Of a DNA stretch of 64,000 nt, positions 9,135 through 17,418 are shown piece by piece; position 1 is the stretch's first letter, and each line of letters starts with the position of its first letter. The position numbers and the translations under genes were made by a program. The notes under the pieces were generated by a model. The model was not told where the DNA came from. It was given only the letters and a program-made list of their open reading frames with translations, and did not search any database. Source of the DNA: Bacteroidota bacterium (GTDB lineage: Bacteria; Bacteroidota; Bacteroidia; SXHM01); NCBI GenBank assembly GCA_947478465.1, contig CANJWH010000005.1, forward strand, positions 1 through 64,000, given 5' to 3'.

Positions 9135-9808
9135 TGTCAAAACTCTACCTCGTTCCAACTCCTATCGGCAACCTTGAAGATATTACACTTCGGGCTTTGC
9201 GTATTTTAAAAGAAGTAGATGTTATTCTTGCTGAAGATACTCGTACTTCGGGAAATCTGTTGAAGCATTTTGGCATTGAGAAAAAAATTCAGGCACATCA
9301 TCAGCACAATGAGCATTTAACTGTTCAGCATATTGCAGTAAGAATTGCCAACGGTGAAAATATTGCATTGGTAACCGATGCCGGAACTCCCGGAATCTCT
9401 GACCCCGGTTTTTTATTAGTGCGTGAATGTGTTAAAGCAGGAGTGGAGATTGAATGTCTCCCTGGACCAACGGCATTTGTTCCTGCATTAGTTAATTCAG
9501 GATTGCCTTGCGATCGTTTTTATTTTGAAGGTTTTTTGCCACAAAAGAAAGGAAGACAGACCCGTTTGCACTACTTAGCAACTTTAGATTGTACAATTGT
9601 TTTATATGAATCACCACATCGTTTGGTAAAGGCGTTGGAACAACTTAAAGAAATTTTTGGAGCAGAGCGCAAAGCTTCTGTATCACGCGAACTCACTAAA
9701 ATGTTTGAAGAAACGAAACGAGGAACGCTTGAAGAATTGCAGACTTATTTTGAAAGTAAAGTGGTCAAGGGTGAAATTGTGATTGTAGTTGCCGGAGCAG
9801 ATTTCTAG
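9134..9808 (+). CDS. rsmI: 16S rRNA (cytidine-1402-2'-O)-methyltransferase
   Basis: RsmI 2'-O-methylates C1402 in the decoding centre of 16S rRNA using S-adenosylmethionine. The 224-residue protein has the tetrapyrrole-methylase fold with the family markers LVPTPIGNLEDITLRAL at the N-terminus, AEDTR, VTDAGTPGISDPG and PGPTAFVPALVNSGLP. It ends about 50-60 residues before the E. coli enzyme, so the small C-terminal domain is missing or reduced. The start overlaps the M28 peptidase stop by one base. Its stop codon shares four bases with the convergent deacetylase gene. Confidence 0.95.
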   Translation: MSKLYLVPTPIGNLEDITLRALRILKEVDVILAEDTRTSGNLLKHFGIEKKIQAHHQHNEHLTVQHIAVRIANGENIALVTDAGTPGISDPGFLLVRECVKAGVEIECLPGPTAFVPALVNSGLPCDRFYFEGFLPQKKGRQTRLHYLATLDCTIVLYESPHRLVKALEQLKEIFGAERKASVSRELTKMFEETKRGTLEELQTYFESKVVKGEIVIVVAGADF

Positions 9809-10416
9809 TTTATCGCTTCGAACCTATAGCCTCTCTCAGAAAAATATTCCAAAGTTCTGGGAAGTGCATAGCTCATATTCTTAAATGCCTTTTTGCTGTC
9901 GTGGAAAACGATAATACTTCCCGGCTTTGTATTATTTAAAACGTTCTTCAAACATTTTTCCGGAGCAGTTTCTAAATTAAAGTCCCAACTTAAAACATCC
10001 CAAAGAACTACAGAATAATGAGATTTCAGATTTGAATATTGCGAAAATTTGATTTTCCCATAAGGCGGACGAAATAATTTTGAATTAACTAATTCAGCGC
10101 ATTTGCCCGTGTTTGCAAGGTAATCAGGAGTTTTAGCTTTCCAGCCGTTTATATGGTCAAAGGTATGGTTGGCAGTTTTGTGTCCTTCATCCAAAACCTG
10201 TTTATACAACTCAGGGTTTTCCTGCACGTTTTTTCCGATGCAGAAAAATGTAGCCTTGGCATTATATTTTTTCAGTTGCTCTAAAACAAATGGTGTTGCT
10301 TCAGGAACTGGCCCGTCATCAAAGGTTAGGTAGATCTTTTTCTCTTCAGTAAGAACACGAAAAACCGCATCTCTGAGAAACCATTTGTAAATAATGGGCG
10401 GGCTAACGTAAAACAA
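9805..10416 (-). CDS. Polysaccharide deacetylase (NodB domain)
   Basis: The 203-residue protein has the NodB homology domain of carbohydrate esterase family 4, which removes N-acetyl groups from sugar polymers. The motifs are in order: TFDDGP (catalytic Asp and metal Asp), HTFDH for the H-x-x-x-H metal site (NHTFDH), RPPYG, WDVLSWDF and the C-terminal IIVFHDS. The translation start is a TTG codon 12 bases after the stop of the upstream DUF2723 gene. No ATG is available in frame before the conserved region. There is no obvious signal peptide, although the first residues (YVSPPIIYKWFL) could form a short membrane contact. Cotranscription with DUF2723 suggests a shared role in cell-surface glycan modification. 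Confidence 0.88.
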   Translation of the reverse strand: MFYVSPPIIYKWFLRDAVFRVLTEEKKIYLTFDDGPVPEATPFVLEQLKKYNAKATFFCIGKNVQENPELYKQVLDEGHKTANHTFDHINGWKAKTPDYLANTGKCAELVNSKLFRPPYGKIKFSQYSNLKSHYSVVLWDVLSWDFNLETAPEKCLKNVLNNTKPGSIIVFHDSKKAFKNMSYALPRTLEYFSERGYRFEAIN

Positions 10417-10428
10417 ATTTTCAAGAAA

Positions 10429-13400
10429 TTATTTTCTCATTTTACCAGCATTCTTCTCCATAACCGCATCCAGTTTTTTCTCAATCTTATCCGCAACTTC
10501 TTTCTGGTTATATACCATAGCAAGTGAAAGCGAGCGCTGTAAAACTGAAGAAGCCTGGTCAATATCATCTCCCACTAATTTCACAAAACGAGGCTCCAGT
10601 GAAAAATAATAATTCAATTCATGCTCATAAATATCTGCCATTCGGAACAAAATTGCATTTGCTTTGTCATTTGCATCAGCTTTGTAATAGGCCTCTGCAA
10701 CTGCAATCATCAAAAAGTTGTAAGGAATAGTTTCGTCAGGCATTTCCTGCAAACAAAGGTCTAATACTTTAACAGCAGAATCTTTTTTGTTTTCTTCTAC
10801 CAGTGAAGTAGCTAATCGTGCCATATTCAAGCGCAACCCGGTTGTTAATCTCACAGTTTCCGGATCCATATAAAGACTAGGATCTTTCATGCCTCCCCAT
10901 TTGAATTTTGTCATTACATTTTCAAACATGGTTGAAGTATTTACTCTGCCAATTGATCCATTTTCATTAGAAGTTTTTATTGGAACTATTTTATAGGTCA
11001 TTCCTTCCAGTTGAAAATAATCTTCCAGACCTAGATAGTTGTCACTGCCTACTGTTACTGCAAAATATACAGGACGTTTCCAGTTATTGTTTGCAAGAAT
11101 GTCCAATAAAATCATATCGTTTTTCAGGATATAACGTTTGTCCAATTCCCACTCCATTTGCTTTACAACTTGTCCTGCTGCATCTTTAGGAACATAGCCG
11201 TTGCTGACAACCTGCGCGGAATCAATCGGAATAAAAAGTCGTTTAGAAGGAACAAAATTGATTTTTTTATCACCGTATTCTTTCTTCGCATTGGGCGCTT
11301 CACTGGCAACAATTTTCATCACTTCGCGCAGGTCAACTGCTTTGTCGGTTATCTCCTCAATAGGCAAGTAATCGCGAGTTCCCTGACGATATTGTTCGGT
11401 AGTAAATGAAATAGGCAATGGCTCTGATTCATAAGCCTTTTGTCTCATCTGATCAATATACCAATCGGTGTTCAAAAGGCTGAGGTTAACAACCCTTACA
11501 TCTGTTCTTATTCCTTCCACATCCTGCGCGTACCAGAGCGGGAATGTATCGTTATCACCATTGGTAAAAAGGATTGCATTTGGTTCGCATGAGTTCAAAT
11601 AATTCATTGCAAAATCACGTGCAGAATAACGCCCTGCTCTGCTGTGATCGTTCCAGCCATCTTTTGCCATCACTATAGGAGCTCCAATTAAACAAAGTGC
11701 AGCAGCAACTCCTGCCGAAATATTCTGAGGCATTTTTGTAGCCAGAAAATCAAAAACAGAATACACACCAAAACCAATCCAGATAGAGAAAGCATAGAAT
11801 GAGGCAGCATATGCATAATCACGTTCGCGTGGTTGATAAGGATACTGATTTAGATATACAACAATGGCAACGCCTGTGAAAATGAAGAGAAGAAAAACTA
11901 CAAAAAAGTCTTTTTTGTCTTTGCTAAGTTGCCAAACCAGACCAAGAATTCCGATTATCAAAGGCAGAAGATAAAATTTATTCATGGCTTTATTTTCAGC
12001 CATGTATTCTGGCAGATTTTCTTGCGAACCCACTAACCCCTCATCAATAAGAGGAATTCCGGTAATCCAATTCCCTTCCAATGCACTTCCGTGTCCCTGA
12101 ATATTATTTTGTCTTCCCGAAAAATTCCACATGAAGTAACGGAAGTACATGTGCCCTAATTGGTATTTGAAAAAGAAAGTCAGGTTCTCGCCAAACGTTG
12201 GCATCTCTACTTCTTTTATATCGGGTCTGTTTGTTTTTATTTTTTTGCCTTTAATATCTGCCCAGTTTCTATAGGCCGACTTATGGTGCCCTTCCGAACT
12301 ATACATGCGCGGAAAAATCGTGCAAAATTTAGGGTCGTAAACCGGAATAGATGCTTTGCGGTCGTCTGCAATTAAATATTTGTCCTTGCCACTTTTGTCT
12401 TTTCCTTGGTAATAAACAGGAGTTCCGTCTTCGTATTTATACTGTTGCTTGTCGTAATCAATAGCCAGAGGTGTGCTGTAATATTGTCCGTAAGCCAAAG
12501 GGCGGTCGCCATATTGCTCACGGTTCAGGTAAGCAAGCAAACTGTAAACATTAGAAGGTTCGTTTTCATTCATCGGTGGTTTTGCCGAAGAGCGGATTAC
12601 AATCATAGCATAAGATGAATAACCTATTAATATTACCGTAAGACAAAGCAGCGCTGTGTTTGCTAGGCGCATTCCTCTTTGCCCGGTGAAATACAAACCA
12701 TAGGTAACCAAACTTACAATCACAATTCCGTAAACCAACAACCCTGAATTAAATGGCATTCCAAAACTGTTTACTAATAACATTTCAAATTTTGCTGCAA
12801 TTTTTACTACTCCCGGAATAATCCCGTATTGAATAAAAACTAAAAGACCTACTCCAGTTATGGCGGTAATAATAAAACCCTTCCACGAAAATTCGTATTT
12901 CTTGAAATAGTAAATAAATGCAAGAGCAGGAATACAAAGTAGATTCAATAAGTGAACACCAACTGAAAGTCCCATCAAATAAGCAATCAGAATTAGCCAG
13001 CGGTCGGCATGAGGTTTATCGGCAACGCTTTCCCATTTTACCATTGCCCAAACTACGGCAGCTGTGAAGAAAGATGACATTGCATAAACTTCTCCTTCCA
13101 CAGCTGAGAACCAAAATGAATCAGAAAATGTGTAAGCTAAAGCGCCAACAACTCCGCTACCTAAAACAGTAATTATTTTTGCAGTTGTCATTTCGCCTTC
13201 CACAAGCGCTGCTTTTTTCGCAAAAGCTGTAATGGTCCAGAAAAGAAATAAAATAGTGAAGCTGCTGCACAATGCACTCATAATGTTCACCATCATAGCA
13301 ACTTTGGTAACATCGCCCATGGCGAATAGCGAAAAAATTCTGCCCAACATCATAAAAAAGGGAGCTCCAGGAGGGTGCCCCACCTGTAATTTATAAGACG

Positions 13401-13524
13401 AGGCAATAAACTCACCACAGTCCCAGAAACTTGAAGTTGGTTCTATGGTAATTAGGTAAACTGCCGATGCTATTAAAAATACAATCCAACCTGTAAGGTT
13501 GTTCAGATACTGGTAATTCTTCAT
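10429..13524 (-). CDS. DUF2723 (TMEM260-like) polytopic membrane protein with C-terminal helical-repeat region
   Basis: The 1031-residue protein begins with about eight to ten transmembrane helices. The N-terminal motif SSFWDCGEFIASSYKLQVGHPPG places the acidic pair DCGE just after the first helix, as in GT-C glycosyltransferases. More helices follow near residues 520-620. After the motif LFTNGDNDTFPLWYAQ (positions about 11,524-11,590 on the minus strand), the rest is soluble. The final 150 residues look like TPR helices (DLCLQEMPDETIPYNFL). The human homologue TMEM260 is a protein O-mannosyltransferase, so transfer of a sugar from a lipid donor to exported proteins or glycans is a reasonable inference. 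It forms an operon with a polysaccharide deacetylase. Confidence 0.85.
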   Translation of the reverse strand: MKNYQYLNNLTGWIVFLIASAVYLITIEPTSSFWDCGEFIASSYKLQVGHPPGAPFFMMLGRIFSLFAMGDVTKVAMMVNIMSALCSSFTILFLFWTITAFAKKAALVEGEMTTAKIITVLGSGVVGALAYTFSDSFWFSAVEGEVYAMSSFFTAAVVWAMVKWESVADKPHADRWLILIAYLMGLSVGVHLLNLLCIPALAFIYYFKKYEFSWKGFIITAITGVGLLVFIQYGIIPGVVKIAAKFEMLLVNSFGMPFNSGLLVYGIVIVSLVTYGLYFTGQRGMRLANTALLCLTVILIGYSSYAMIVIRSSAKPPMNENEPSNVYSLLAYLNREQYGDRPLAYGQYYSTPLAIDYDKQQYKYEDGTPVYYQGKDKSGKDKYLIADDRKASIPVYDPKFCTIFPRMYSSEGHHKSAYRNWADIKGKKIKTNRPDIKEVEMPTFGENLTFFFKYQLGHMYFRYFMWNFSGRQNNIQGHGSALEGNWITGIPLIDEGLVGSQENLPEYMAENKAMNKFYLLPLIIGILGLVWQLSKDKKDFFVVFLLFIFTGVAIVVYLNQYPYQPRERDYAYAASFYAFSIWIGFGVYSVFDFLATKMPQNISAGVAAALCLIGAPIVMAKDGWNDHSRAGRYSARDFAMNYLNSCEPNAILFTNGDNDTFPLWYAQDVEGIRTDVRVVNLSLLNTDWYIDQMRQKAYESEPLPISFTTEQYRQGTRDYLPIEEITDKAVDLREVMKIVASEAPNAKKEYGDKKINFVPSKRLFIPIDSAQVVSNGYVPKDAAGQVVKQMEWELDKRYILKNDMILLDILANNNWKRPVYFAVTVGSDNYLGLEDYFQLEGMTYKIVPIKTSNENGSIGRVNTSTMFENVMTKFKWGGMKDPSLYMDPETVRLTTGLRLNMARLATSLVEENKKDSAVKVLDLCLQEMPDETIPYNFLMIAVAEAYYKADANDKANAILFRMADIYEHELNYYFSLEPRFVKLVGDDIDQASSVLQRSLSLAMVYNQKEVADKIEKKLDAVMEKNAGKMRK

Positions 13525-13582
13525 CCTGTCTTTCTTGGTTTGGCTGGCGAAATTAGAAAAATATCGCTCAGGCTTTAAGCCC

Positions 13583-13590
13583 TAAATTTG
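13583..13590 (+). promoter_or_regulatory. -7 promoter element TAAATTTG
   Basis: An exact TAnnTTTG match 52 bases upstream of the lipoprotein ATG at 13643. It would drive the lipoprotein-radA pair. Confidence 0.4.
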
Positions 13591-13642
13591 TATTTAAGAA
13601 TAAATACTTAATTTTAACCTGCATTTTTCAAAATAAAAGCGC

Positions 13643-14029
13643 ATGAAAAACATCTTTTACTCTCTAGGCATACTCTCAATTGTTCTTGGATTGAGCCTCA
13701 CTTCCTGTACTCAGGATACTGTTAATAAATTGCAGGGGGAATGGTTGCTTGTTCCAATTCATGATCCTGCTGATACGTTAAATGAAACATGGGAATTTAC
13801 CAATGATAACAGGGTGGTGGTGAGACGGAATGGAACTGAGATAACTCAAGGAGAGTATTCAGTGAAAGCTACATTTACTGAAACACGGCTTATCACTACA
13901 GGAATGACCGATGTCAATAACTATAACTACTATGATGCTGAATGGTGGATTGTTGAATTGAAAGCCAACAAATTATATATCGTTAACGATAAAGACGGAG
14001 GTCTTTACAACCGAGAGTTTGAGAAATAA
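13643..14029 (+). CDS. Lipocalin-like lipoprotein
   Basis: The 128-residue protein has a lipoprotein signal with lipobox LTSC at about residue 22, so it should be lipid-anchored. The mature part begins with LQGEWLLV, followed by WEFTNDNRVVVRRNG and alternating beta-strand pattern ending LYIVNDKDGG. This resembles the small lipocalin-like beta-barrel proteins common in Bacteroidota, whose ligands are mostly unknown. It is five bases upstream of radA on the same strand and probably cotranscribed, although no functional link is evident. Confidence 0.7.
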   Translation: MKNIFYSLGILSIVLGLSLTSCTQDTVNKLQGEWLLVPIHDPADTLNETWEFTNDNRVVVRRNGTEITQGEYSVKATFTETRLITTGMTDVNNYNYYDAEWWIVELKANKLYIVNDKDGGLYNREFEK

Positions 14030-14034
14030 CCTTT

Positions 14035-15405
14035 ATGTCAAAGGTTAAATCGGGCTTTTTTTGCCAGAATTGCGGAGCGCAAAGTGCAAAATGGATTGGC
14101 AAATGTCCTGAATGCGGTGAGTGGAACACTTACGCAGAAGAAATCATATCAAAATCGGAAAAGAAAGAGGCATGGGAAGCCGTGTCGGGAAAAACTTCCG
14201 ATTTTAAACCTAAACTTGTTTCTGAAATTAATCAGGGAAGCGGAGAGCAGCGCATTGTTACTAACGACAATGAATTGAATCGTGTTCTTGGAGGAGGAAT
14301 TGTAAAAGGCTCTTTAATCTTGTTAGGCGGTGAACCAGGTATAGGAAAATCAACTCTTTTGCTCCAATTAGCATTAGCTCCTGGAAATCTTAAAACACTT
14401 TACATCTCAGGTGAGGAAAGCGAACAACAGTTGAAAATGCGTGCAACACGAATTAATGAAAACAATACTTCGTGTTATATTCTTACCGAAACAAATACTT
14501 CAAAAATTTTTGCCCAAATAGGAGCATTACACCCCGAATTGGTAATTGTTGATTCAATTCAAACGCTTTCAACAGATATGATTGATTCTTCGCCAGGGAG
14601 TATTTCTCAAATTCGTGAATGTGCATCGGAGTTTTTGCGTTTTGCAAAAGAAACATCTACTCCGGTTTTTCTTATCGGACACATTACTAAAGACGGAAAT
14701 ATTGCTGGACCAAAAGTATTGGAACATATGGTGGACACGGTTTTGCAATTTGAAGGCGACCGTAACCACGTTTACCGCATTGTGCGTGCAGTAAAAAATC
14801 GTTTTGGTTCAACGCCCGAATTAGGCATATATGAAATGCAGGCAAACGGCCTGCACGAAGTAAGCAATCCATCTGAAATTCTGCTTTCGCAACGCGATGA
14901 TAATTTGAGCGGAATCAGTATTGCTGCTACTATGGAAGGCTTACGGTCATTGCTGATAGAAATACAAGCCTTGGTTAGCACTGCCGCTTACGGAACGCCT
15001 CAGCGCTCCACCACTGGTTTTGACAGCCGCAGATTAAATATGTTGCTTGCAGTTTTAGAAAAGCGCTGCGGTTTCCGTTTGGGTACTAAAGATGTTTTTC
15101 TCAACATTACCGGAGGCATAAAAGTGGATGACCCCGCAACGGACTTAGCGGTTATTTGTGCAGTGCTTTCCTCCAACGAAGACATTGCCATTCCCGGAAA
15201 TGTTTGCTTTGCTGCAGAGGTTGGGCTTTCGGGCGAAATTCGTCCCGTTACCCGCATTGATGCACGTATTGCCGAAGCCGAAAAACTAGGCCTAGAGAAA
15301 ATATTTATCTCGGCCTACAGTAAAGGTATCGACATTCAAAAACACAACATCGAAATTGTGAAAGTGAAGAAGGTAGAAGATGTCTTTTCTGCTTTGTTCG
15401 GGTAG
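14035..15405 (+). CDS. radA: DNA repair protein RadA
   Basis: RadA is a RecA-like ATPase that promotes branch migration during recombinational repair. The 456 residues show the full architecture: an N-terminal C4 zinc finger (CQNCG ... CPECGEWN, about residues 10-31), a RecA core with Walker A GEPGIGKST (about 99-107), Walker B LVIVDSIQT (about 170), the RadA-specific KNRFGS motif (about 256), and a C-terminal Lon-protease-like domain (STTGFDSRRLNMLLAVLE onward) that lacks the protease dyad in this family. The length is normal. The ORF ends three bases before the convergent VWA gene, leaving no room for a terminator between them. Confidence 0.97.
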   Translation: MSKVKSGFFCQNCGAQSAKWIGKCPECGEWNTYAEEIISKSEKKEAWEAVSGKTSDFKPKLVSEINQGSGEQRIVTNDNELNRVLGGGIVKGSLILLGGEPGIGKSTLLLQLALAPGNLKTLYISGEESEQQLKMRATRINENNTSCYILTETNTSKIFAQIGALHPELVIVDSIQTLSTDMIDSSPGSISQIRECASEFLRFAKETSTPVFLIGHITKDGNIAGPKVLEHMVDTVLQFEGDRNHVYRIVRAVKNRFGSTPELGIYEMQANGLHEVSNPSEILLSQRDDNLSGISIAATMEGLRSLLIEIQALVSTAAYGTPQRSTTGFDSRRLNMLLAVLEKRCGFRLGTKDVFLNITGGIKVDDPATDLAVICAVLSSNEDIAIPGNVCFAAEVGLSGEIRPVTRIDARIAEAEKLGLEKIFISAYSKGIDIQKHNIEIVKVKKVEDVFSALFG

Positions 15406-15407
15406 TT

Positions 15408-16538
15408 CTAAAACTCCGAACTATACCCCTTCGCAACAGCCTCCTGCACAATCGTCTTTTTCACCACACCCAAAAAGGTGTTGTTGTAGCGGAATAGTTC
15501 TAATTTATCCTTCTTGCGCTTCAGAAATTCTTCACGTTTCTGGCTGAGCATTTTTATGATTGAAATATATTCCTGGCGCTCGCTTATTTTATCTTCTACA
15601 AGCGTTTTCAGGTCTTCATCGCTTATCTGCTCCATTTTTGGCGGTAGAAATTTGCGGTCTATTTTTGAGTAATTAACGGTTTGTTTTCCCGCAAGGTCAA
15701 CCAGGTCCCATCCCGCATTTTTACCCTGATACAGTTTGGTGCCTTTTAAAAAACTGCGCGCTTCCGTTTCCCAGTCGCTCACCGTGTTGGTAAGCACATC
15801 CAGTCGCTCCTGCGTTTCAAAACGGTCTTTTCCCGTTTCTCCATAATAAATGTAAGTATTGTTAATAGCGCTGTTGGCTTCTACCAAAAGATCGTTGTGG
15901 TAGCTTTTTTCAAAAACAATATTGTTTCCTGCATTCAAAAGAATGTTGGCATACGCTCCATTCCCAACTTCGGCAAGGTCTTTCCACTCAGCTTCATCTC
16001 TGCCGCTGGTAATGTTGGGGAAGTACAAAGAAAATATTTTTATCCCTTTTTTTACTGCACTCTCCGCTGCCTTTCGATAATCATAACCATTGCTAAGGGG
16101 ACCATTACCAACCAAAAAAATGAGCTTCACAGCATTGTCATCTTTACTCCAACTAAATTCATCCACTGCTTCTCTAAGTGCATTACCAAAATATACTTTT
16201 CCCTTGGTGGCATTGTCTTTAATCGTAAACATTTCGTTGGCCACATAATCAATGTCGGTAGTAAGGTCTGAAGCAATTTTGATGTAAGCATTTTCTTCCT
16301 TAAAACTTGGTCTGCCAAGAAGCATAAGACCAATGCGGTAATTCGGTTCAGGCTTTAAACGCGAAACATCATTATTGATTTCCCAGAAATTATTGCGTAC
16401 TGATGAAAGCAACCCTGTTGTGCTCGAACTGATGTCAACTATAAAAACAATGTCTAAGGCTGGAGATTTTGTTTCCTGCGAAAAAACCGAAAATGCTATC
16501 AGCAGGACGGAAAGAAAGCTGCTGAAAAATTTGCTCAT
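15408..16538 (-). CDS. Secreted von Willebrand factor A domain protein
   Basis: I start this gene at the ATG at 16538 (376 residues), which gives a clean signal peptide MSKFFSSFLSVLLIAFSVFS. An ATG 21 bases upstream adds a polar tail and would weaken the signal. The VWA domain begins with DIVFIVDISSSTTGLLSSV, containing the MIDAS DxSxS motif, and continues through LIFLVGNGPLSNG and IKIFSLYFPN. The last 90 residues are charged and helical (SEISERQEYISIIKML region, KRKKDKLELFRYNN). VWA domains bind partners through a divalent metal. This one is probably periplasmic, with an unknown partner. A -7 element lies at 16573-16580 on the same strand. Confidence 0.82.
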   Translation of the reverse strand: MSKFFSSFLSVLLIAFSVFSQETKSPALDIVFIVDISSSTTGLLSSVRNNFWEINNDVSRLKPEPNYRIGLMLLGRPSFKEENAYIKIASDLTTDIDYVANEMFTIKDNATKGKVYFGNALREAVDEFSWSKDDNAVKLIFLVGNGPLSNGYDYRKAAESAVKKGIKIFSLYFPNITSGRDEAEWKDLAEVGNGAYANILLNAGNNIVFEKSYHNDLLVEANSAINNTYIYYGETGKDRFETQERLDVLTNTVSDWETEARSFLKGTKLYQGKNAGWDLVDLAGKQTVNYSKIDRKFLPPKMEQISDEDLKTLVEDKISERQEYISIIKMLSQKREEFLKRKKDKLELFRYNNTFLGVVKKTIVQEAVAKGYSSEF

Positions 16539-16572
16539 ATATATTGTCCTGTCGTGCAATGCGGTTCAAACG

Positions 16573-16580
16573 CAAAAGTA
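16573..16580 (-). promoter_or_regulatory. -7 promoter element TACTTTTG for the VWA gene
   Basis: The plus strand reads CAAAAGTA, which is TACTTTTG on the minus strand, 34 bases before the ATG at 16538. It is back to back with a plus-strand -7 motif 25 bases away. Confidence 0.5.
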
Positions 16581-16604
16581 GGCAATAAAGTTTTATCAAA
16601 TAAA

Positions 16605-16612
16605 TACCTTTG
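16605..16612 (+). promoter_or_regulatory. -7 promoter element TACCTTTG, four bases before an ATG
   Basis: An exact TAnnTTTG match ending at 16612, with the ATG at 16617. In this promoter class transcription begins about four or five bases after the motif, so the mRNA would start at or next to the start codon. Confidence 0.5.
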
Positions 16613-16616
16613 CCCT

Positions 16617-16952
16617 ATGGATGAAGTATTTGAAGCAGAATGGAAAACAGTTGTTGCACGTATTGAGCAACAGTTTGGCGAAGATATTGACCTGCAGGGA
16701 ATATTGTTTCTTGTAGGTGTTCAGGAATTGGGGCAAGGCTTTCGTCAGTTTAGTAAAGATGAGAAACTAAACGTGATGCACGTTGCCATTTGCACACTAT
16801 TAAGTCGTTATGGATATTACGAATTTGAAGGCAATGACGAAGAAGGCTGGCCTCATTGGAAAGCTACCGAAAAACTACCCTCACTTAAACCCGGTCAGCA
16901 AATGCGGCTGATGAAAGAGGCACTTATAGAGTATTTTAAAGAAGACGCATAA
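16617..16952 (+). CDS. Conserved hypothetical acidic protein
   Basis: This 111-residue soluble protein starts at MDEVFEAEWKTVVARI. An in-frame ATG 63 bases upstream lies before the -7 motif and is unlikely to be used. The sequence has GILFLVGVQELGQGFRQFSKDEKLNVMHVAICTL as its core, with a helical pattern and a Trp-rich turn (GWPHWKATEKLP). No signal peptide, membrane segment or known domain is recognised. The gene is divergent from the VWA gene and followed by a strong terminator, so it is probably monocistronic. Function unknown. Confidence 0.75.
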   Translation: MDEVFEAEWKTVVARIEQQFGEDIDLQGILFLVGVQELGQGFRQFSKDEKLNVMHVAICTLLSRYGYYEFEGNDEEGWPHWKATEKLPSLKPGQQMRLMKEALIEYFKEDA

Positions 16953-16956
16953 AAAA

Positions 16957-16981
16957 GGCCCCTCGTCTTAGACGAGGGGCC
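16957..16981. terminator. Bidirectional terminator hairpin
   Basis: A perfect 11-bp stem (16957-16967 with 16971-16981) with a three-base loop, preceded by six A and followed by TTTAATTA. It sits between the stop at 16952 and the convergent lipoprotein stop at 17007. Confidence 0.85.
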
Positions 16982-17006
16982 TTTAATTAGGAAAGTAAGA
17001 ACTTGT

Positions 17007-17342
17007 TTAAGGTCTTACAATAATCTTCTCAACTTCTTCTCCCGCTTGCAGCTCAACATAGCCCTCAGGGTCTCCATCTACAAAAACTTTCAAAATTCCT
17101 GGGTTTGCAAACTCAAAGTGAGCAGTTCCGTCAGTAAGAGTAGTTTCATTTTCGTCAATTATGCACAGTGGATTCTCTACATCATCACACCATAATCTTA
17201 TTTCAGCCCCAACAATAGGTTCCTCCAGCGAATCCTGAACAATAACCAACACTTTGCAGGTTCTGTCTTTTTTACATCCAATAACCCCCAAACCAATTAC
17301 TCCGGTTAGTAGAATAAGGCTTAAAATTGCTCTGAATTTCAT
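17007..17342 (-). CDS. Small lipoprotein with a beta-sandwich domain
   Basis: The 111-residue protein has a lipoprotein signal with a Cys near residue 23 (GVIGC) followed by KKDRT. The mature part resembles a carboxypeptidase-regulatory-like or Ig-like beta-sandwich: VLVIVQDSLEEPIVGAEIRL, then TLTDGTAHFEF and LKVFVDGDPEGYVEL. It is rich in acidic residues. Such proteins are surface or periplasmic lipoproteins of unknown role. It faces a terminator at its 3' end, and its -7 motif lies at 17395-17402. Confidence 0.72.
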   Translation of the reverse strand: MKFRAILSLILLTGVIGLGVIGCKKDRTCKVLVIVQDSLEEPIVGAEIRLWCDDVENPLCIIDENETTLTDGTAHFEFANPGILKVFVDGDPEGYVELQAGEEVEKIIVRP

Positions 17343-17345
17343 TAT

Positions 17346-17353
17346 TATCTTTG
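17346..17353 (+). promoter_or_regulatory. -7 promoter element TATCTTTG for the cyclophilin operon
   Basis: An exact match to the most common form of the Bacteroidota -7 element, 65 bases before the ATG at 17419. Confidence 0.45.
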
Positions 17354-17394
17354 TTTAATAATTAATATTGTATGCGTTTCTGTTTTGCGCGAAA

Positions 17395-17402
17395 CAAAAT
17401 TA
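17395..17402 (-). promoter_or_regulatory. -7 promoter element TAATTTTG for the small lipoprotein
   Basis: The plus strand reads CAAAATTA. It lies 52 bases upstream of the minus-strand ATG at 17342 and overlaps the region transcribed from the divergent plus-strand promoter. Confidence 0.4.
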
Positions 17403-17418
17403 ATAAAAATTAAACACC

